A stretch of 64,000 bases of DNA from Lachnospiraceae bacterium YSD2013 (GCA_900100895.1 FMTX01000014.1:1-64000), one strand, 5' to 3'; counted from the stretch's first letter, positions 8,701 to 17,435 are shown. Notes: generated from the letters alone by a model not told the origin. Numbers and translations are program-made.

Positions 8701-10421
8701 CCGTCATCTTCAGCCAAAGAATCAAATACGCCGTTGAAAGACTCTTCGACGTCATCCATGGAAATATCACCCGATTTCACAACACTTCCGTCGAGCTTCG
8801 CTTCATATGTAAGTGAAAAAAGTCCGCTGGTGGAATCGAGTGCCTTCACGTCAAACTGAGCCGTTTTATTGTACAAATGGCTTTCCTTGGGCTGTTCGAC
8901 GGAAATCTCAGGTGCTGTTGCATCTATATATATGGTTTCAGTCTCAAACACATCGGTTGTAGCATCGTTATTTACGTCATAAGCGTAGAAAGAAATCGAA
9001 CTGGCCCCTTCCGTCATGAGCGCAATATTACCCTCTTCAAAAGATTGTCTGCTAACTGAAATCCAATATCCAATTTGGGGACATAAATTTACCAAGCCCC
9101 TATACCAATAGTTTCCGCGCTTGTCCGGGATGGTGTTCTGTGTTCCCTGAACGTTGTATGTATCCACAGAAGCTACAGGCGGAAGTACCTCAAGTTCCAA
9201 AGCAGATGACGCCTCGGTGAACCTTTGGTCAGCCTTTTTGGTAACCGTAATATTAGCCGTACCGGGTGAAATAGCCGTTATTTCACCGGTTCTTCTGTTA
9301 ACCTTGGCCACATCCGAATTGTCGGAAGTATATACTACCTCTCCGTTGGCTCCCTGTACAAAAGAAACCGGGTATACTATTTTTTGTCCCACATAAAGGT
9401 TACCTTTCTTGATATACACAGGTGCATCCTGCTTTTTCTTGGATACGCTAAATGTAGTGGTAACCAAATCCGAAGCGGCATAACGTCCGTCAGATGATGC
9501 CATAGCCTGAGCTACTATCGTAACCTCGGCCGTTTCTGTATTTATGTTATTGAACTGATTGGATACATGGATTTTCTCGTTATTGTCAATCCATGCATAT
9601 TCACTGCTATTGTTAGCAACACTGTAAATAATCTTTGAATCTCTTCCATTGGTTACAAAAGCATACGAAGGCACATTTAAAACGTCTCCCAATTCACAAT
9701 TGCTGACGTCGCCAATTGTAATTACATTTTTGCCCTGAAATACTATCGTGTAGTAAATGTCAGTATCTTTATAGTATAATCCGTCACCCTTAGCCAATGC
9801 ATGAATCTCGGCCACTTCGGGCTCGTTATCAGTCGTGTGGCCTACAAGTGTAACCTTACCGGAATTGTCAACTTCAACATTGGGATTAGTTGAGGTATAA
9901 ACAATTTCATCATTGGTTCCGTAAAGTCTGTTTGTAAAGCTGCTCTCGCCCAAAGGAACTATCTTGGTTTCATTTGCGGCGGGATATGCAAACCACACAT
10001 TTCTCTCAACCGGATCCCCAAATCCGAAGGGCTGTCCCTGGTCGGGATTGCTCGGATGATAATTAGGCTGATTGTTGCTGACGTTATCCGATACATCTGT
10101 ATTGGAACCTGCAGTAAGCGCCATTATCGAAGGCTCATTCTGCCCCGACAATGTCTCCGTTGCGACATTCTGCAAATTTGTAACGTCTGATTCGTCTGTT
10201 GTAAGTTCATCGGCAGTAGCCACGCTTGTTGTAAGCTCTTCGGCCTCAGCCACACTTGCTGTAAGCTCGCTTGCTTCGAACTTGTCTTCAGAAAAGGATA
10301 GACCTACAGCATACGCATATCCTACATCTGCCATTGTGCTTGCAAAAGCAATAAGGATAGCCAGTACTAATGCTAATCTCCTTTTAACTCTTCCACTCCC
10401 CCTGTAGAATCCTCTTTTCAT
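5718..10421 (-). CDS. Large Ig-like repeat surface protein with C-terminal membrane anchor
   Basis: A 1567-aa exported protein. It has a basic N-terminus and signal peptide (about residues 15-40), then a Thr/Ser/Glu-rich stretch with imperfect repeats, then BIG_2-like domains (VYTSDNSDVAKVN near residue 365). A series of Ig-like modules follows, whose borders carry D-x-T-x-P signatures (ATAPEIS, DKSKPTG, DDTAPTV, DKTKPVI, DTTMPAV, DKTAPTV). It ends in a hydrophobic helix and a short basic tail (RFRKVKVK). There is no LPXTG sortase signal, so it is membrane-held. A likely role is adhesin or cell-surface scaffold. It sits between the phospho-signalling block and the second DUF5702 module, nine bases after the ETxVL protein gene, which supports co-expression with the Tad machine. 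Confidence 0.85.
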   Translation of the reverse strand: MKRGFYRGSGRVKRRLALVLAILIAFASTMADVGYAYAVGLSFSEDKFEASELTASVAEAEELTTSVATADELTTDESDVTNLQNVATETLSGQNEPSIMALTAGSNTDVSDNVSNNQPNYHPSNPDQGQPFGFGDPVERNVWFAYPAANETKIVPLGESSFTNRLYGTNDEIVYTSTNPNVEVDNSGKVTLVGHTTDNEPEVAEIHALAKGDGLYYKDTDIYYTIVFQGKNVITIGDVSNCELGDVLNVPSYAFVTNGRDSKIIYSVANNSSEYAWIDNNEKIHVSNQFNNINTETAEVTIVAQAMASSDGRYAASDLVTTTFSVSKKKQDAPVYIKKGNLYVGQKIVYPVSFVQGANGEVVYTSDNSDVAKVNRRTGEITAISPGTANITVTKKADQRFTEASSALELEVLPPVASVDTYNVQGTQNTIPDKRGNYWYRGLVNLCPQIGYWISVSRQSFEEGNIALMTEGASSISFYAYDVNNDATTDVFETETIYIDATAPEISVEQPKESHLYNKTAQFDVKALDSTSGLFSLTYEAKLDGSVVKSGDISMDDVEESFNGVFDSLAEDDGRYEITFAVTDYAGNVTEKDIAYKINTVLPEISVSMNDAGLVRKNADGLGYYSKDRTAVITVLCDSECFNGEKAKRDLIYNAISIKKKNGEENPTDSIVCSAWTHTTGATSREDKHEITVTFKGDGIYDWAPAYTDEAGNYTNVVNYGESSDAVNFVLDKSKPTGTVSAVGKATWRSLVNTVKYETFLNSSAKISSTGDDEYSEIYKIDYYVQRDDKALSEAELMDISANEWISLENGAAPKGDHYIIYARIEDYAGNKGYISTDGLLYDDTAPTVSLGGIDGNVHNTDVVVSVTTKDTNSRGMASGLANVTYTVSNGSTTTDSGVLYTAPDGTIPLNAIVSNSSSNVSVSATANNTNDTTITVTVTDRAGNSSTATGTMMFDVVKPTVKVTYDNNSGVTSYGPKAYFKASRTARIEITERNFTEGGVSLVAKNYSGVAPIISGWSSSGSGDGRVNVATVTFAEDGDYEFSIGCSDAAGNASEGVNFGNALSPSTFVVDKTKPVINVTYDNNSYLNGNYYDMGRVATVRVTERNFNADKIVFTSTAVDNGIPIQAPALATVSNSGDVHTMSVPFNSDAHYNWSFAFTDMAGNEADINFSDDFDVDTTMPAVSLTGVLNKSVNDGEEVGFNLTVTDTNSDLIVVKLESVIREEKNFVKKQVELKTEDIRNGKKFSVDNLPEDGVYTLYLEATDLAGNSYNSVKYDGGENEPVNTSSGESTDVITTFTVNREGSVFWMDDDSLEAVGSYYVQSVPSDLVIYEVNADRLNSHELMVNGALIKEGKDYTVTEEHGDNSWYKYEYSINGALFDKEGEYNIVASSVDKISRTSYSDVKNLEIAFDVDKTAPTVTLAGLENNGRYKTSAQTVTVMPLDDGGKVGKLSVKVNNNDGEIIATPFSMEGEELNSYLEANAGTVEFAIPEGVKLSVDIECEDMAKYPSNAANKTVYRFENITVSENAMVIFWASAKNIVIALGAVAVVGAGATVGFLRFRKVKVK

Positions 10422-10430
10422 AATTCCTCC

Positions 10431-11246
10431 TTATATGTTGATTGTTTCGCTGCTGTGTACAAATGTAATATCTATCTCAACTTCGAATTCGGCAGGTTCT
10501 TCCGCCGCCTCCACAGAATAATATTCTTTATCTTTTTCAGCCAGAGAATTAAGCTCGATATCGCTTAATACCGTGGTCTCGCCCATAGTGTACGGGGTAC
10601 TTAAAACTTCGGTCTCGCCCATAGTATACGGAGTACTTAAAACCTCTGTCTCGCCGATTCCCGATGAAACATTAACAGCGGGTATTTCATTAAGAACTGC
10701 GGTCTCACCGACAGGCGTCTCAGCCAATACTGCAGTTTCATTAAATACGGTCTGTTCGTCCAAGACAGATGTTTCGGGGCTTACGAAAGCAGGTGTCGCC
10801 GATACATCCGCCACACTCTTTTTTTGTGCCTTCTTATCCGGCTTCGCGGGTTTGGCCGGCTTCATAGGTTTAACCGGCTTTACCGGCTTCACCGGCTTGG
10901 CTGCCTTGGCATTTTGTTCATCATCAACAGGTGCCGCAAGTTCAGCGGTATATATCTTCTCTGTCTTAAAGTTACCTGTATCCTTGCCCTTAGCCTTCTT
11001 GGCCGCAAGTTTCTGTGAGGTTGCGCCTTTTCTTGAGAAATCGCCCGTTCCCCTATATATTGCATTGGCCATACCTGCGCTGTCGGCGTTGTATTGTTTG
11101 ATGGCTTTCTTGGCCGTAATTCCGCTGAAATCACCGATTACTGCCGGAATGTTTAACTTAATAAACAACACCAGACACAGGATAAAGAACGCGATGCCGG
11201 CTCCCAACAATATTCGGCTTAACAAAATCAATTCTTCGTATGTCAT
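10431..11246 (-). CDS. Membrane protein with repeated ETxVL motifs, candidate FHA docking scaffold
   Basis: A 271-aa protein with one N-terminal membrane helix (about residues 10-30), a conserved NIPAVIGDFSG segment, a Lys/Ala-rich stretch, a KP-repeat block (about 117-138), and six perfect ETxVL motifs (T159, T171, T182, T200, T212, T224) plus two degenerate ones (T166, T177). An acidic tail closes it. The basic residues after the helix predict a cytoplasmic C-terminus. The FHA protein at 13735-15144 carries the same motif twice. Its neighbours are a Ser/Thr kinase, a PP2C phosphatase and that FHA protein. A threonine with an aliphatic +3 residue suits FHA binding after phosphorylation, so I infer a phosphorylated scaffold. 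I do not recognise the family by name. Confidence 0.8.
   Translation of the reverse strand: MTYEELILLSRILLGAGIAFFILCLVLFIKLNIPAVIGDFSGITAKKAIKQYNADSAGMANAIYRGTGDFSRKGATSQKLAAKKAKGKDTGNFKTEKIYTAELAAPVDDEQNAKAAKPVKPVKPVKPMKPAKPAKPDKKAQKKSVADVSATPAFVSPETSVLDEQTVFNETAVLAETPVGETAVLNEIPAVNVSSGIGETEVLSTPYTMGETEVLSTPYTMGETTVLSDIELNSLAEKDKEYYSVEAAEEPAEFEVEIDITFVHSSETINI
10578..10649 (-). repeat. Two tandem 36-bp coding repeats (GETEVLSTPYTM)
   Basis: Copies at 10578-10613 and 10614-10649 differ at about four positions and encode the same 12 residues. A related but diverged unit follows. This shows recent expansion of the ETxVL array. Confidence 0.85.
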
Positions 11247-11256
11247 AATTCATTCC

Positions 11257-12921
11257 TTATTTGGCTGTGCCAATCTTATCAAGAGTTAACTCTATTTCAC
11301 TTTGAAGCTTCTTAACATCGTCAATAAGGACCGACTTTGTGATTTCCTTACTTGAATCGTATATACCCTGTAACAATCCCGTAAGCGATTCCTTGTCTGT
11401 TACTTCAAGCATTTGAACCACTTTGGTATTGATTACCTTGTTAATCTCGCCCCAAATCAAAAGCTTCGAGTCTACGCTTTCCACTTCGCTTTCGCTGTCT
11501 TTAAGCGCCTTAAGCTTTTCCCAGAGAATGCCGTATTCTTCATACATTTTCTCGGTCTGTTTAATCTTGGCGCCGTTGTACTGACTTATAAGATTCAGGC
11601 ATTCCGCCATGTCGCAGTAAATCGATGCTATCTTGTATTTATCCTTACACTCGGCGAACCACTTGGACGCGTAATCATATCTGTCTTTCTCCGACTCTGC
11701 CGTGTAGTAGAACAAATACGACTCACCAAAAAGGTATGAAATGTCTTGGTATGCTTCCGGATTATTCTCCTTAAGTACCGACAATGCATCAAAGCGTTCG
11801 GAATATCCGCCTTTGCTGACCTTATCAAGACCGGTTTTAAGCTTAAGCACCGCACGGCCCTCTTCCGCATCCATATTGAAGTCGTCTATCACCAGCTCAT
11901 TAAGCTTCTTATACGCTTCTTCACGCTCGGGCGAAGTCATTATGGCGGTATAACAGTCTTTATAATCGACTGCATTCAAAACGATATTGTCATAGTTGTC
12001 TCTAAGCTTCTGAGCAGCCTTGGCATTCGTTACAAATGAGCCTGCAAACAGCCCCACCGCCACGGTTAATGTAGCGGCAAAAGCAAACAGCCTTTTCTTA
12101 AGCTTCTTACGATACTCATCATCAATCTCTTCATAGTGCTCAAGATCGTACATTAACTCCGCTGCGCTCTGATACCTGTCCTCAGGGTTCTTCTGCGTAC
12201 ACTTGAGTATGATTCTTTCAAAACCGCTTGAAAGAGACGAGTTAATCTCTCGTATCGGCTTAATCTCGTAAGGTGGCTCGCAAGGGTTCTTGCCGGTCAC
12301 AAGATGATACAAAGTCGCGCCGAGGCAATAAATATCGGTTCTTGCATCCGTCTGACCCATTCCGCCGAACTGCTCGGGAGCCGCGTAACCTACTGTACCG
12401 AGGCACCTTGTGTCTGCAAGATTCTTCTCCTTAAACTCTCGCGCCGTACCAAAGTCGATAAGCGTAACGTTGCCGTCAGGCTTAAGCATGACATTGGCAG
12501 GCTTCATGTCTCTGTAAATAATGGGTGGCTTTCTGGTGTGAAGGTACCCCAAAACGTCACACAGCTGCTTGGCCCATTTAATAACATCTTCCTGGGGCTG
12601 CGCGCCGTATTCCTCAAGCGCGCTGTTAAGAGAGTTACCCTGAATGTAGTCCATTACTATCAGGAATCTCTCATCATCTTCTATTACGTCGACGATACTC
12701 GGAAGGTTAGGATGGCTAAGCTTCTTAAGCATGTCGGTTTCGGCCACGAGGTTCTGCTTGACGGTCTCCATGTCTACCGTTCCGTCTTTTCTGACCTCTT
12801 TGATGGCCCACTGTTTATTGGCCTTTTCATTCATCGCAAGGTAGACGACGCTCATTCCGCCGTGTCCCACCTTGTTAAGAATTTTATATTTGCCGTCTAC
12901 AAGACTACCTATCTCAAGCAT
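11257..12921 (-). CDS. Membrane Ser/Thr protein kinase (Hanks type)
   Basis: A 554-aa protein with an N-terminal kinase domain (about residues 10-265): Gly loop VGHGGMSVVY, catalytic Lys41, YRDMKPAN loop with Asp138, DFG at 156-158, and APEQ near 181-184. One transmembrane helix follows at about 279-297, then a roughly 255-residue extracytoplasmic helical region with no PASTA repeats, unlike PrkC. All catalytic residues are present, so it should be active. It follows the PP2C phosphatase gene by eight bases with an AGGAGG site. Likely substrates are the ETxVL threonines of the neighbouring membrane protein and FHA protein. That pairing is inference. The outer helical region could sense assembly state or envelope stress. 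Confidence 0.93.
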   Translation of the reverse strand: MLEIGSLVDGKYKILNKVGHGGMSVVYLAMNEKANKQWAIKEVRKDGTVDMETVKQNLVAETDMLKKLSHPNLPSIVDVIEDDERFLIVMDYIQGNSLNSALEEYGAQPQEDVIKWAKQLCDVLGYLHTRKPPIIYRDMKPANVMLKPDGNVTLIDFGTAREFKEKNLADTRCLGTVGYAAPEQFGGMGQTDARTDIYCLGATLYHLVTGKNPCEPPYEIKPIREINSSLSSGFERIILKCTQKNPEDRYQSAAELMYDLEHYEEIDDEYRKKLKKRLFAFAATLTVAVGLFAGSFVTNAKAAQKLRDNYDNIVLNAVDYKDCYTAIMTSPEREEAYKKLNELVIDDFNMDAEEGRAVLKLKTGLDKVSKGGYSERFDALSVLKENNPEAYQDISYLFGESYLFYYTAESEKDRYDYASKWFAECKDKYKIASIYCDMAECLNLISQYNGAKIKQTEKMYEEYGILWEKLKALKDSESEVESVDSKLLIWGEINKVINTKVVQMLEVTDKESLTGLLQGIYDSSKEITKSVLIDDVKKLQSEIELTLDKIGTAK

Positions 12922-12929
12922 GGTTCCTC

Positions 12930-13697
12930 CTAGAAAGTCCTTACAAGAATCGCCGAGATATTGTCTCTTTCGTTTCTTGACTTATTTAAATCTATTAATT
13001 CACGAATATGTTTCTGCATCGTATATTCGTCGTAGTTATTGTATGAACACAACGATTCGTATATCTCTGCAGGCTTAATCTCATGAATGAAACCGTCGCA
13101 GCATAGCATAAACGAATCATTCTGTCTGACATCGTCACTGTAAAAAGCAGGATACACGTAGTCCGAAGCTCCCACACACTGCAAAAGAACGCTTCTTCTT
13201 GAATCCCTGTGTGCCTCTTCCTCGGTCATACGACCCATCTCGACTTCTCGCGCCACAAAAGTCTGATCCTTGGTAATCTGAATAAGATTATCCCTTAATA
13301 CGTACGCTCTGGAGTCTCCGATATTCATGCAGAAATACCTGCCGTCCGCAATAAGAAGCGCACAAAGCGTAGTACCCAGAGAAAGTCCAAGGCTTCCTCC
13401 GTACTTGTGAAGCTTCACATTATTATCTTGAACGATTTCTTCCCAGTCGCTTTTGACCGCTTCAAAATCAAGGGGTGCCTCCGACAAAGCTCTGAGTCTT
13501 ACATTGACCCAGTCCTCAAAGGCTTTGACTACGACAGCGCTTGCAACCTCTCCTTTGGCAAGGCCGCCCATACCGTCGCAAAGAAGGGCGAATACCATTC
13601 GCCCGGATTTAGAATTAATGACTTTAACGGACAGACTGTCCTGATTGGTAGCCTTAACGTTACCAACGTCTGTATCCGCCGCAACTATGAAATTCAT
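12930..13697 (-). CDS. PP2C-family protein serine/threonine phosphatase
   Basis: A 255-aa cytosolic metal-dependent phosphatase. The family motifs are visible: NQD (18-20), DGMGG (41-45), GDSR (127-130), DG (201-202) and RDN (244-246). Length fits the stand-alone bacterial PP2C type (PrpC/Stp). No membrane segment is seen. The gene lies between the FHA protein and the kinase, the usual opposing pair in bacterial phospho-signalling. It should remove phosphate from kinase substrates and from the kinase itself. Confidence 0.95.
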   Translation of the reverse strand: MNFIVAADTDVGNVKATNQDSLSVKVINSKSGRMVFALLCDGMGGLAKGEVASAVVVKAFEDWVNVRLRALSEAPLDFEAVKSDWEEIVQDNNVKLHKYGGSLGLSLGTTLCALLIADGRYFCMNIGDSRAYVLRDNLIQITKDQTFVAREVEMGRMTEEEAHRDSRRSVLLQCVGASDYVYPAFYSDDVRQNDSFMLCCDGFIHEIKPAEIYESLCSYNNYDEYTMQKHIRELIDLNKSRNERDNISAILVRTF

Positions 13698-13734
13698 TCA
13701 GACCTCCCATGACCCTTTTGTACCCTGATTTTAC

Positions 13735-15144
13735 TTACATAACAATAAATTCAAACTCTTCATTGGCAAGTCTGATGCGGTCGCCGCTGAAAATTTCTTT
13801 GTCCGTTTCGGAAGCGATGAGCTTACCGTTTACGAATGTATGATTGGTTGAATTCTTGTCTTTGACAAAATATCTTCCACCGGTGCTTGTAATTACGGCA
13901 TGAGTTCTGGAAATAGCCGGGTTGTCGGAAATGAAATAGTCCACACAGCTCTTTTCTTTGCCGATTACAAACTGTTCTTTGGCAGAGTTGATTCTCTCGC
14001 CGTTCTTTATGCGAATCAAGGTGTAGGAAGACGCTCCGGTAAGAAGCGAACTGTCAAGTACCGATGTCTCACCGAGAGTGCTCGGGCTTAATACAGTCGT
14101 CTCGCCGAAATTGCCTGCAGCCGTTACCACAGGCTTGGCTATATTGCTCATAACGTTTTGAGTCTCAACAGGTGTTGCCGTTACTGCTTCGGAAGCAGAC
14201 TCTTCCGCCTCTTTCTTAACCGCATCGTTAATGGATATTTCCTGTCCGGGAATCGCAAAGCCTGAGCGAGACTTCTGCGGAGCGGGTTTCTTCTTGTCTT
14301 CTTTCTTTTTGTCAGCCTTCTTCTCGGGCTTTTCCTTGGGAGCCTTTTCTTTCTTAGGCTTCTCTTCTTTCTTCCCGAAGAGGCCGAAAAGACCCTTACC
14401 CTTTTCTTCCGCCTTATTCGCCTTGGCGTTATCCGGAACTGCGGGTGCTGCAGGTGTCGGAATGGCCATACCTGCACTTCCGTTGCCTGCAGGTTTGCTA
14501 TCCATCATCGGAGCAACCGGCTGAGGCTTCTGTGCCTGAGGTTTCTGAGCGGGTGCGGGTGCGGGTGCAGGTGTAGGCGCCGAAACCGGTCTGTTTACCT
14601 GAGAATCCGGCTTGGCATTCTTCAAAATGTTATTTAACGCCTCGATTGTAAGCGCATCCGTTCCGTTTAAGAAATTGATAACCTGTCCGAACACATCATT
14701 GGCCCCGCTGTAGTCAAACTGCGAGGAAAACAGCGTTGTCTTAATGGATTCAAACAGATTGTTTCCGGGAACGGCTTCACCGTCCAAAGGTACGCAGATT
14801 AAGCTCACCTTCTTAGTCTTGGGATTAATAAATACATAATCAAAATCGTATAGGAACATGCTCTCTTCAAGCATATAGTTCTTGGCACCGATAACCGCTT
14901 CCGTAAGGTTCTTGATTACTTCAAGAAATCCCGAAAGCTTAACGGTTCCCTTAAGCGAATTCTTAAGCGGTTCGTATCCTTCAAGCGAGTATGTAAATAT
15001 CTTAATTTCATCAATCTTGGAAAAAGAAACCTTCGCTACGCCCTCAATATCATTATTGATGAGCATACCGAGGCTCATGGTATCGAGTTCTCTTCCCTCG
15101 GTTTCTTTGACCGTCAAAGTGTTGTTTTCATATGTGATGTTCAT
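13735..15144 (-). CDS. FHA-domain protein with DUF6382-like N-terminus and two ETxVL motifs
   Basis: About 469 aa, predicted cytosolic. Residues 1-170 form a globular DUF6382-like domain. Then come a Pro/Ala/Gln-rich linker, a very Lys/Glu-rich block (about 245-295), two ETxVL motifs (ETTVL and ETSVL, about residues 348-362), and a C-terminal FHA domain (about 372-469) with the SRTH and TFVNG binding motifs. FHA domains bind phosphothreonine. The motifs placed just before the FHA domain recall GarA-type proteins, where a phosphorylated N-terminal Thr folds back on the FHA domain. I start at the ATG at 15144, which has AGGCGG 9 nt upstream; an ATG two codons earlier (15150) is the alternative. 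Confidence 0.88.
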   Translation of the reverse strand: MNITYENNTLTVKETEGRELDTMSLGMLINNDIEGVAKVSFSKIDEIKIFTYSLEGYEPLKNSLKGTVKLSGFLEVIKNLTEAVIGAKNYMLEESMFLYDFDYVFINPKTKKVSLICVPLDGEAVPGNNLFESIKTTLFSSQFDYSGANDVFGQVINFLNGTDALTIEALNNILKNAKPDSQVNRPVSAPTPAPAPAPAQKPQAQKPQPVAPMMDSKPAGNGSAGMAIPTPAAPAVPDNAKANKAEEKGKGLFGLFGKKEEKPKKEKAPKEKPEKKADKKKEDKKKPAPQKSRSGFAIPGQEISINDAVKKEAEESASEAVTATPVETQNVMSNIAKPVVTAAGNFGETTVLSPSTLGETSVLDSSLLTGASSYTLIRIKNGERINSAKEQFVIGKEKSCVDYFISDNPAISRTHAVITSTGGRYFVKDKNSTNHTFVNGKLIASETDKEIFSGDRIRLANEEFEFIVM

Positions 15145-15157
15145 GTGCATTCACCGC

Positions 15158-16453
15158 CTAATTTTCGTATAGTAATAACTTTATATAGCTCCAACTGTCC
15201 TTCTCTTTAACAGCGGTAACTCCGTTCTCGCTAAAGGGGATACAATCCTCAAAAGTACAATCGATGCAGACCTTTCCGTCTGTATTGATGTAGCCCCAGT
15301 AATCGCCTACCTTAACGGGTGCAAGACCTACACAGAACGACTTGGCAGCCTCGTACTGAGGTTTAATCACTACCTGGCCGGTCTTGTCGATAAATCCCCA
15401 TAAGTCTCCGACTCTTACAGCCGCATATTCCTCGCTTACGAAAGGATATATCTCATCGAACCTTGCCTCGGAAAGTGACGCTCCTGTGGCATCGTAGAGG
15501 CCGTATTTGCCGTTTTCTTTGGCAATTACTACTCCGTTGGAAATACATGTATTGAATTCATCGATGTAGATGTCATCGAACTTATAGTCTGTAATCTGTT
15601 CAAAAGCGGTATTGATAAGTGCCCATTTCTCGCCCTTCTTAACCGCCGCGATGCTGCCTCTGAAATTGGAAGCATAATCGTATTCAAGCTTCTCGGGAAT
15701 TACGAGCGCCGTATCCATGTACCCGTATTTTTCGCCGACTTCAACCGGCACTAGGCCGTTGCTGATGTATGAAAGGGACTCAGGTTCTTGGGAACATACC
15801 GCAACCTTGTATCCGAGCTCATTAATCATCATCCACTCGCCCTGATCCTTAACGGCGGTAGAATCCCCCGCAAAGAATCCTGCTTCCTCATACTTAGGGA
15901 AGATTAAGAACGCTCCGCTGTCCTCGATGAAGCCGTAGAACTCGTCTCTCTTAACTCTGGCGTACTTGCCTAGGAAAGGAGTCGCGTCCGAGAGGCCGCC
16001 TTTTATGTATTTATACTTGTATCTTGAGTCCACAAACATCTCTCTTACGGCATCCGTAGCAATGCCCTTGTCCTTGGCCTCAAGCGCTACCTTAAATACG
16101 CTCTTATAATCCTGCCCGTCGTAATAGAACTTACAAAGAGATTCGTACTGATTGGGAGATTCCGGGAAACGAACGGCGTAATCATGAATTGCATCATAAT
16201 AAAAATCTCCGCCCAAAATCTCGCATTGCTTAATATACTCAAGGTATACATTCTCATCTTCACACTTGATATCAAATGCCCTCTCATAGTAGTTGACGGA
16301 GTTATAAGGAATATTCTTCTCGGCATTTTTCCTTGCAAGCTCAATATATGAATCGAACTGATCCTGCTTATCGTCATTAACCTTTATAACGGCAAGGAAC
16401 ACCCCGAGTCCCGCCAAAACAACCAAAATTATAGCAAATATCCTAACCTTCAT
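15158..16453 (-). CDS. Membrane-anchored WG-repeat protein
   Basis: A 431-aa protein with one N-terminal membrane helix (about residues 4-24), a helical TPR-like stretch (about 30-140), and then several WG repeats recognisable by units such as DLWGFIDKTGQVVI and DYWGYINTDGKV. WG repeats form beta-structured, probably binding modules; no catalytic motif is seen. The bulk is predicted outside the membrane. It has a GGAGG site and lies between the prepilin peptidase and the FHA protein. A sensory or scaffold role in the Tad/phospho-signalling locus is inference. Confidence 0.85.
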   Translation of the reverse strand: MKVRIFAIILVVLAGLGVFLAVIKVNDDKQDQFDSYIELARKNAEKNIPYNSVNYYERAFDIKCEDENVYLEYIKQCEILGGDFYYDAIHDYAVRFPESPNQYESLCKFYYDGQDYKSVFKVALEAKDKGIATDAVREMFVDSRYKYKYIKGGLSDATPFLGKYARVKRDEFYGFIEDSGAFLIFPKYEEAGFFAGDSTAVKDQGEWMMINELGYKVAVCSQEPESLSYISNGLVPVEVGEKYGYMDTALVIPEKLEYDYASNFRGSIAAVKKGEKWALINTAFEQITDYKFDDIYIDEFNTCISNGVVIAKENGKYGLYDATGASLSEARFDEIYPFVSEEYAAVRVGDLWGFIDKTGQVVIKPQYEAAKSFCVGLAPVKVGDYWGYINTDGKVCIDCTFEDCIPFSENGVTAVKEKDSWSYIKLLLYEN

Positions 16454-16487
16454 AGGTTAAGCACCTCCAAAACCTCTCAAAGTAAAA

Positions 16488-17156
16488 TTACATTCCCAAT
16501 GCCAGACATATAGCAAAGCCTATTGCCATAAAAGGCGCCATCGGAACTGCCGTCTTTCTGTCTACCTTCTTAAGCAGCAAAAGAACGATAGCCGTCAAAG
16601 CCATGATAACCATGGAAATCAGCAATACCTCATAGCAGTTCTTAAGCCCCAGCATAAGGCCGACCAAGAAAAATAACTTAACGTCGCCCATTCCCAAAGC
16701 ATTCTTGGATACCAGCATGACAAGAAGCAACAATCCGCCGATTATCAATCCGCCGGCCAGTGAAATAAGCAAGAAGCTCTTGGCATCAGCTCCCACCACA
16801 AGGATACTAAGCAGCGCAAACACTACATACATAACCAGTCCCGCAATGATAAGGCTGTTAGGAATAATCGACTTCTTAAAGTCCACTATTGCCGCTAAAT
16901 ATAACACCGAAAGAAGCATAATATACGACATTATAATCACCGTCGCCGCCTTCTCATGATATATTTCAAACAGCCCCGTAAGGATGCCGATTCCAAAGAA
17001 AATGCCTGCAGCAACAAGTGCCTTCTTATTCAGTTTTAAATCCAAAAATTTCTTGTCTTCGCCCTCTTCCTTAAATGTGTAATTTAAGAAAAAGTAACCA
17101 AGCACTGCCAAAAATGTGGTAAGCACCACGGTTAACACAACATCTAAATAGCTCAT
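16488..17156 (-). CDS. tadV: Type IV prepilin peptidase, TadV/CpaA-like (A24)
   Basis: A 222-aa polytopic membrane aspartyl protease. Both catalytic Asp residues are present: Asp92 in VDFKKSIIPN and Asp158 in the GMGD motif (155-158). The N-terminal cysteine/methylase domain of PilD is absent, as in Tad and archaeal-type enzymes. It should cleave the leader of the Flp-like pilin and the TadE-type pseudopilins in this cluster. The start codon follows an AAGGA site just after the SHOCT gene. Confidence 0.92.
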   Translation of the reverse strand: MSYLDVVLTVVLTTFLAVLGYFFLNYTFKEEGEDKKFLDLKLNKKALVAAGIFFGIGILTGLFEIYHEKAATVIIMSYIMLLSVLYLAAIVDFKKSIIPNSLIIAGLVMYVVFALLSILVVGADAKSFLLISLAGGLIIGGLLLLVMLVSKNALGMGDVKLFFLVGLMLGLKNCYEVLLISMVIMALTAIVLLLLKKVDRKTAVPMAPFMAIGFAICLALGM

Positions 17157-17168
17157 CTTCTTTAATCC

Positions 17169-17435
17169 TTATTCGTTGAAATCAAAATCCTGCATAAGAT
17201 TTTTCTTTCTCTTTTCATACTGCTCGGCAGTAATCTTGCCTTCTTTGTACATAGCCTCAAGCTTATCGAGAGCCTTTTTGTTCTGCTCGTCGAATACAGA
17301 GTTTAACTTGTTGCCAAGTCCGGTAGCCTTCATAACGCCTCCGGTAATCTTGTTTTCAAGCTTTGAGCGCAGTACAAAAAATCCTGTCAAGCCTGCAACT
17401 ACAACGATTAAAAGTAAAATAATAATGAATAACAT
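17169..17435 (-). CDS. Small membrane protein with SHOCT domain
   Basis: An 88-aa protein with an N-terminal membrane helix (about residues 1-22) and a C-terminal SHOCT motif (LDKLEAMYKEGKITAEQYEK). SHOCT domains are short helical pairs with presumed oligomerisation or docking roles. It has an AAGGAG site and lies 13 nt before the prepilin peptidase gene. No specific function can be assigned. Confidence 0.85.
   Translation of the reverse strand: MLFIIILLLIVVVAGLTGFFVLRSKLENKITGGVMKATGLGNKLNSVFDEQNKKALDKLEAMYKEGKITAEQYEKRKKNLMQDFDFNE

Noticed and set aside
5718-10421. Sortase-anchored protein
   Set aside because: The C-terminus has no LPXTG-like motif before the helix.
12304-12933. Long plus-strand frame opposite the kinase gene
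   Set aside because: It is antisense to a well-conserved kinase domain and its length follows from the codon bias of that gene; no start site or domain.
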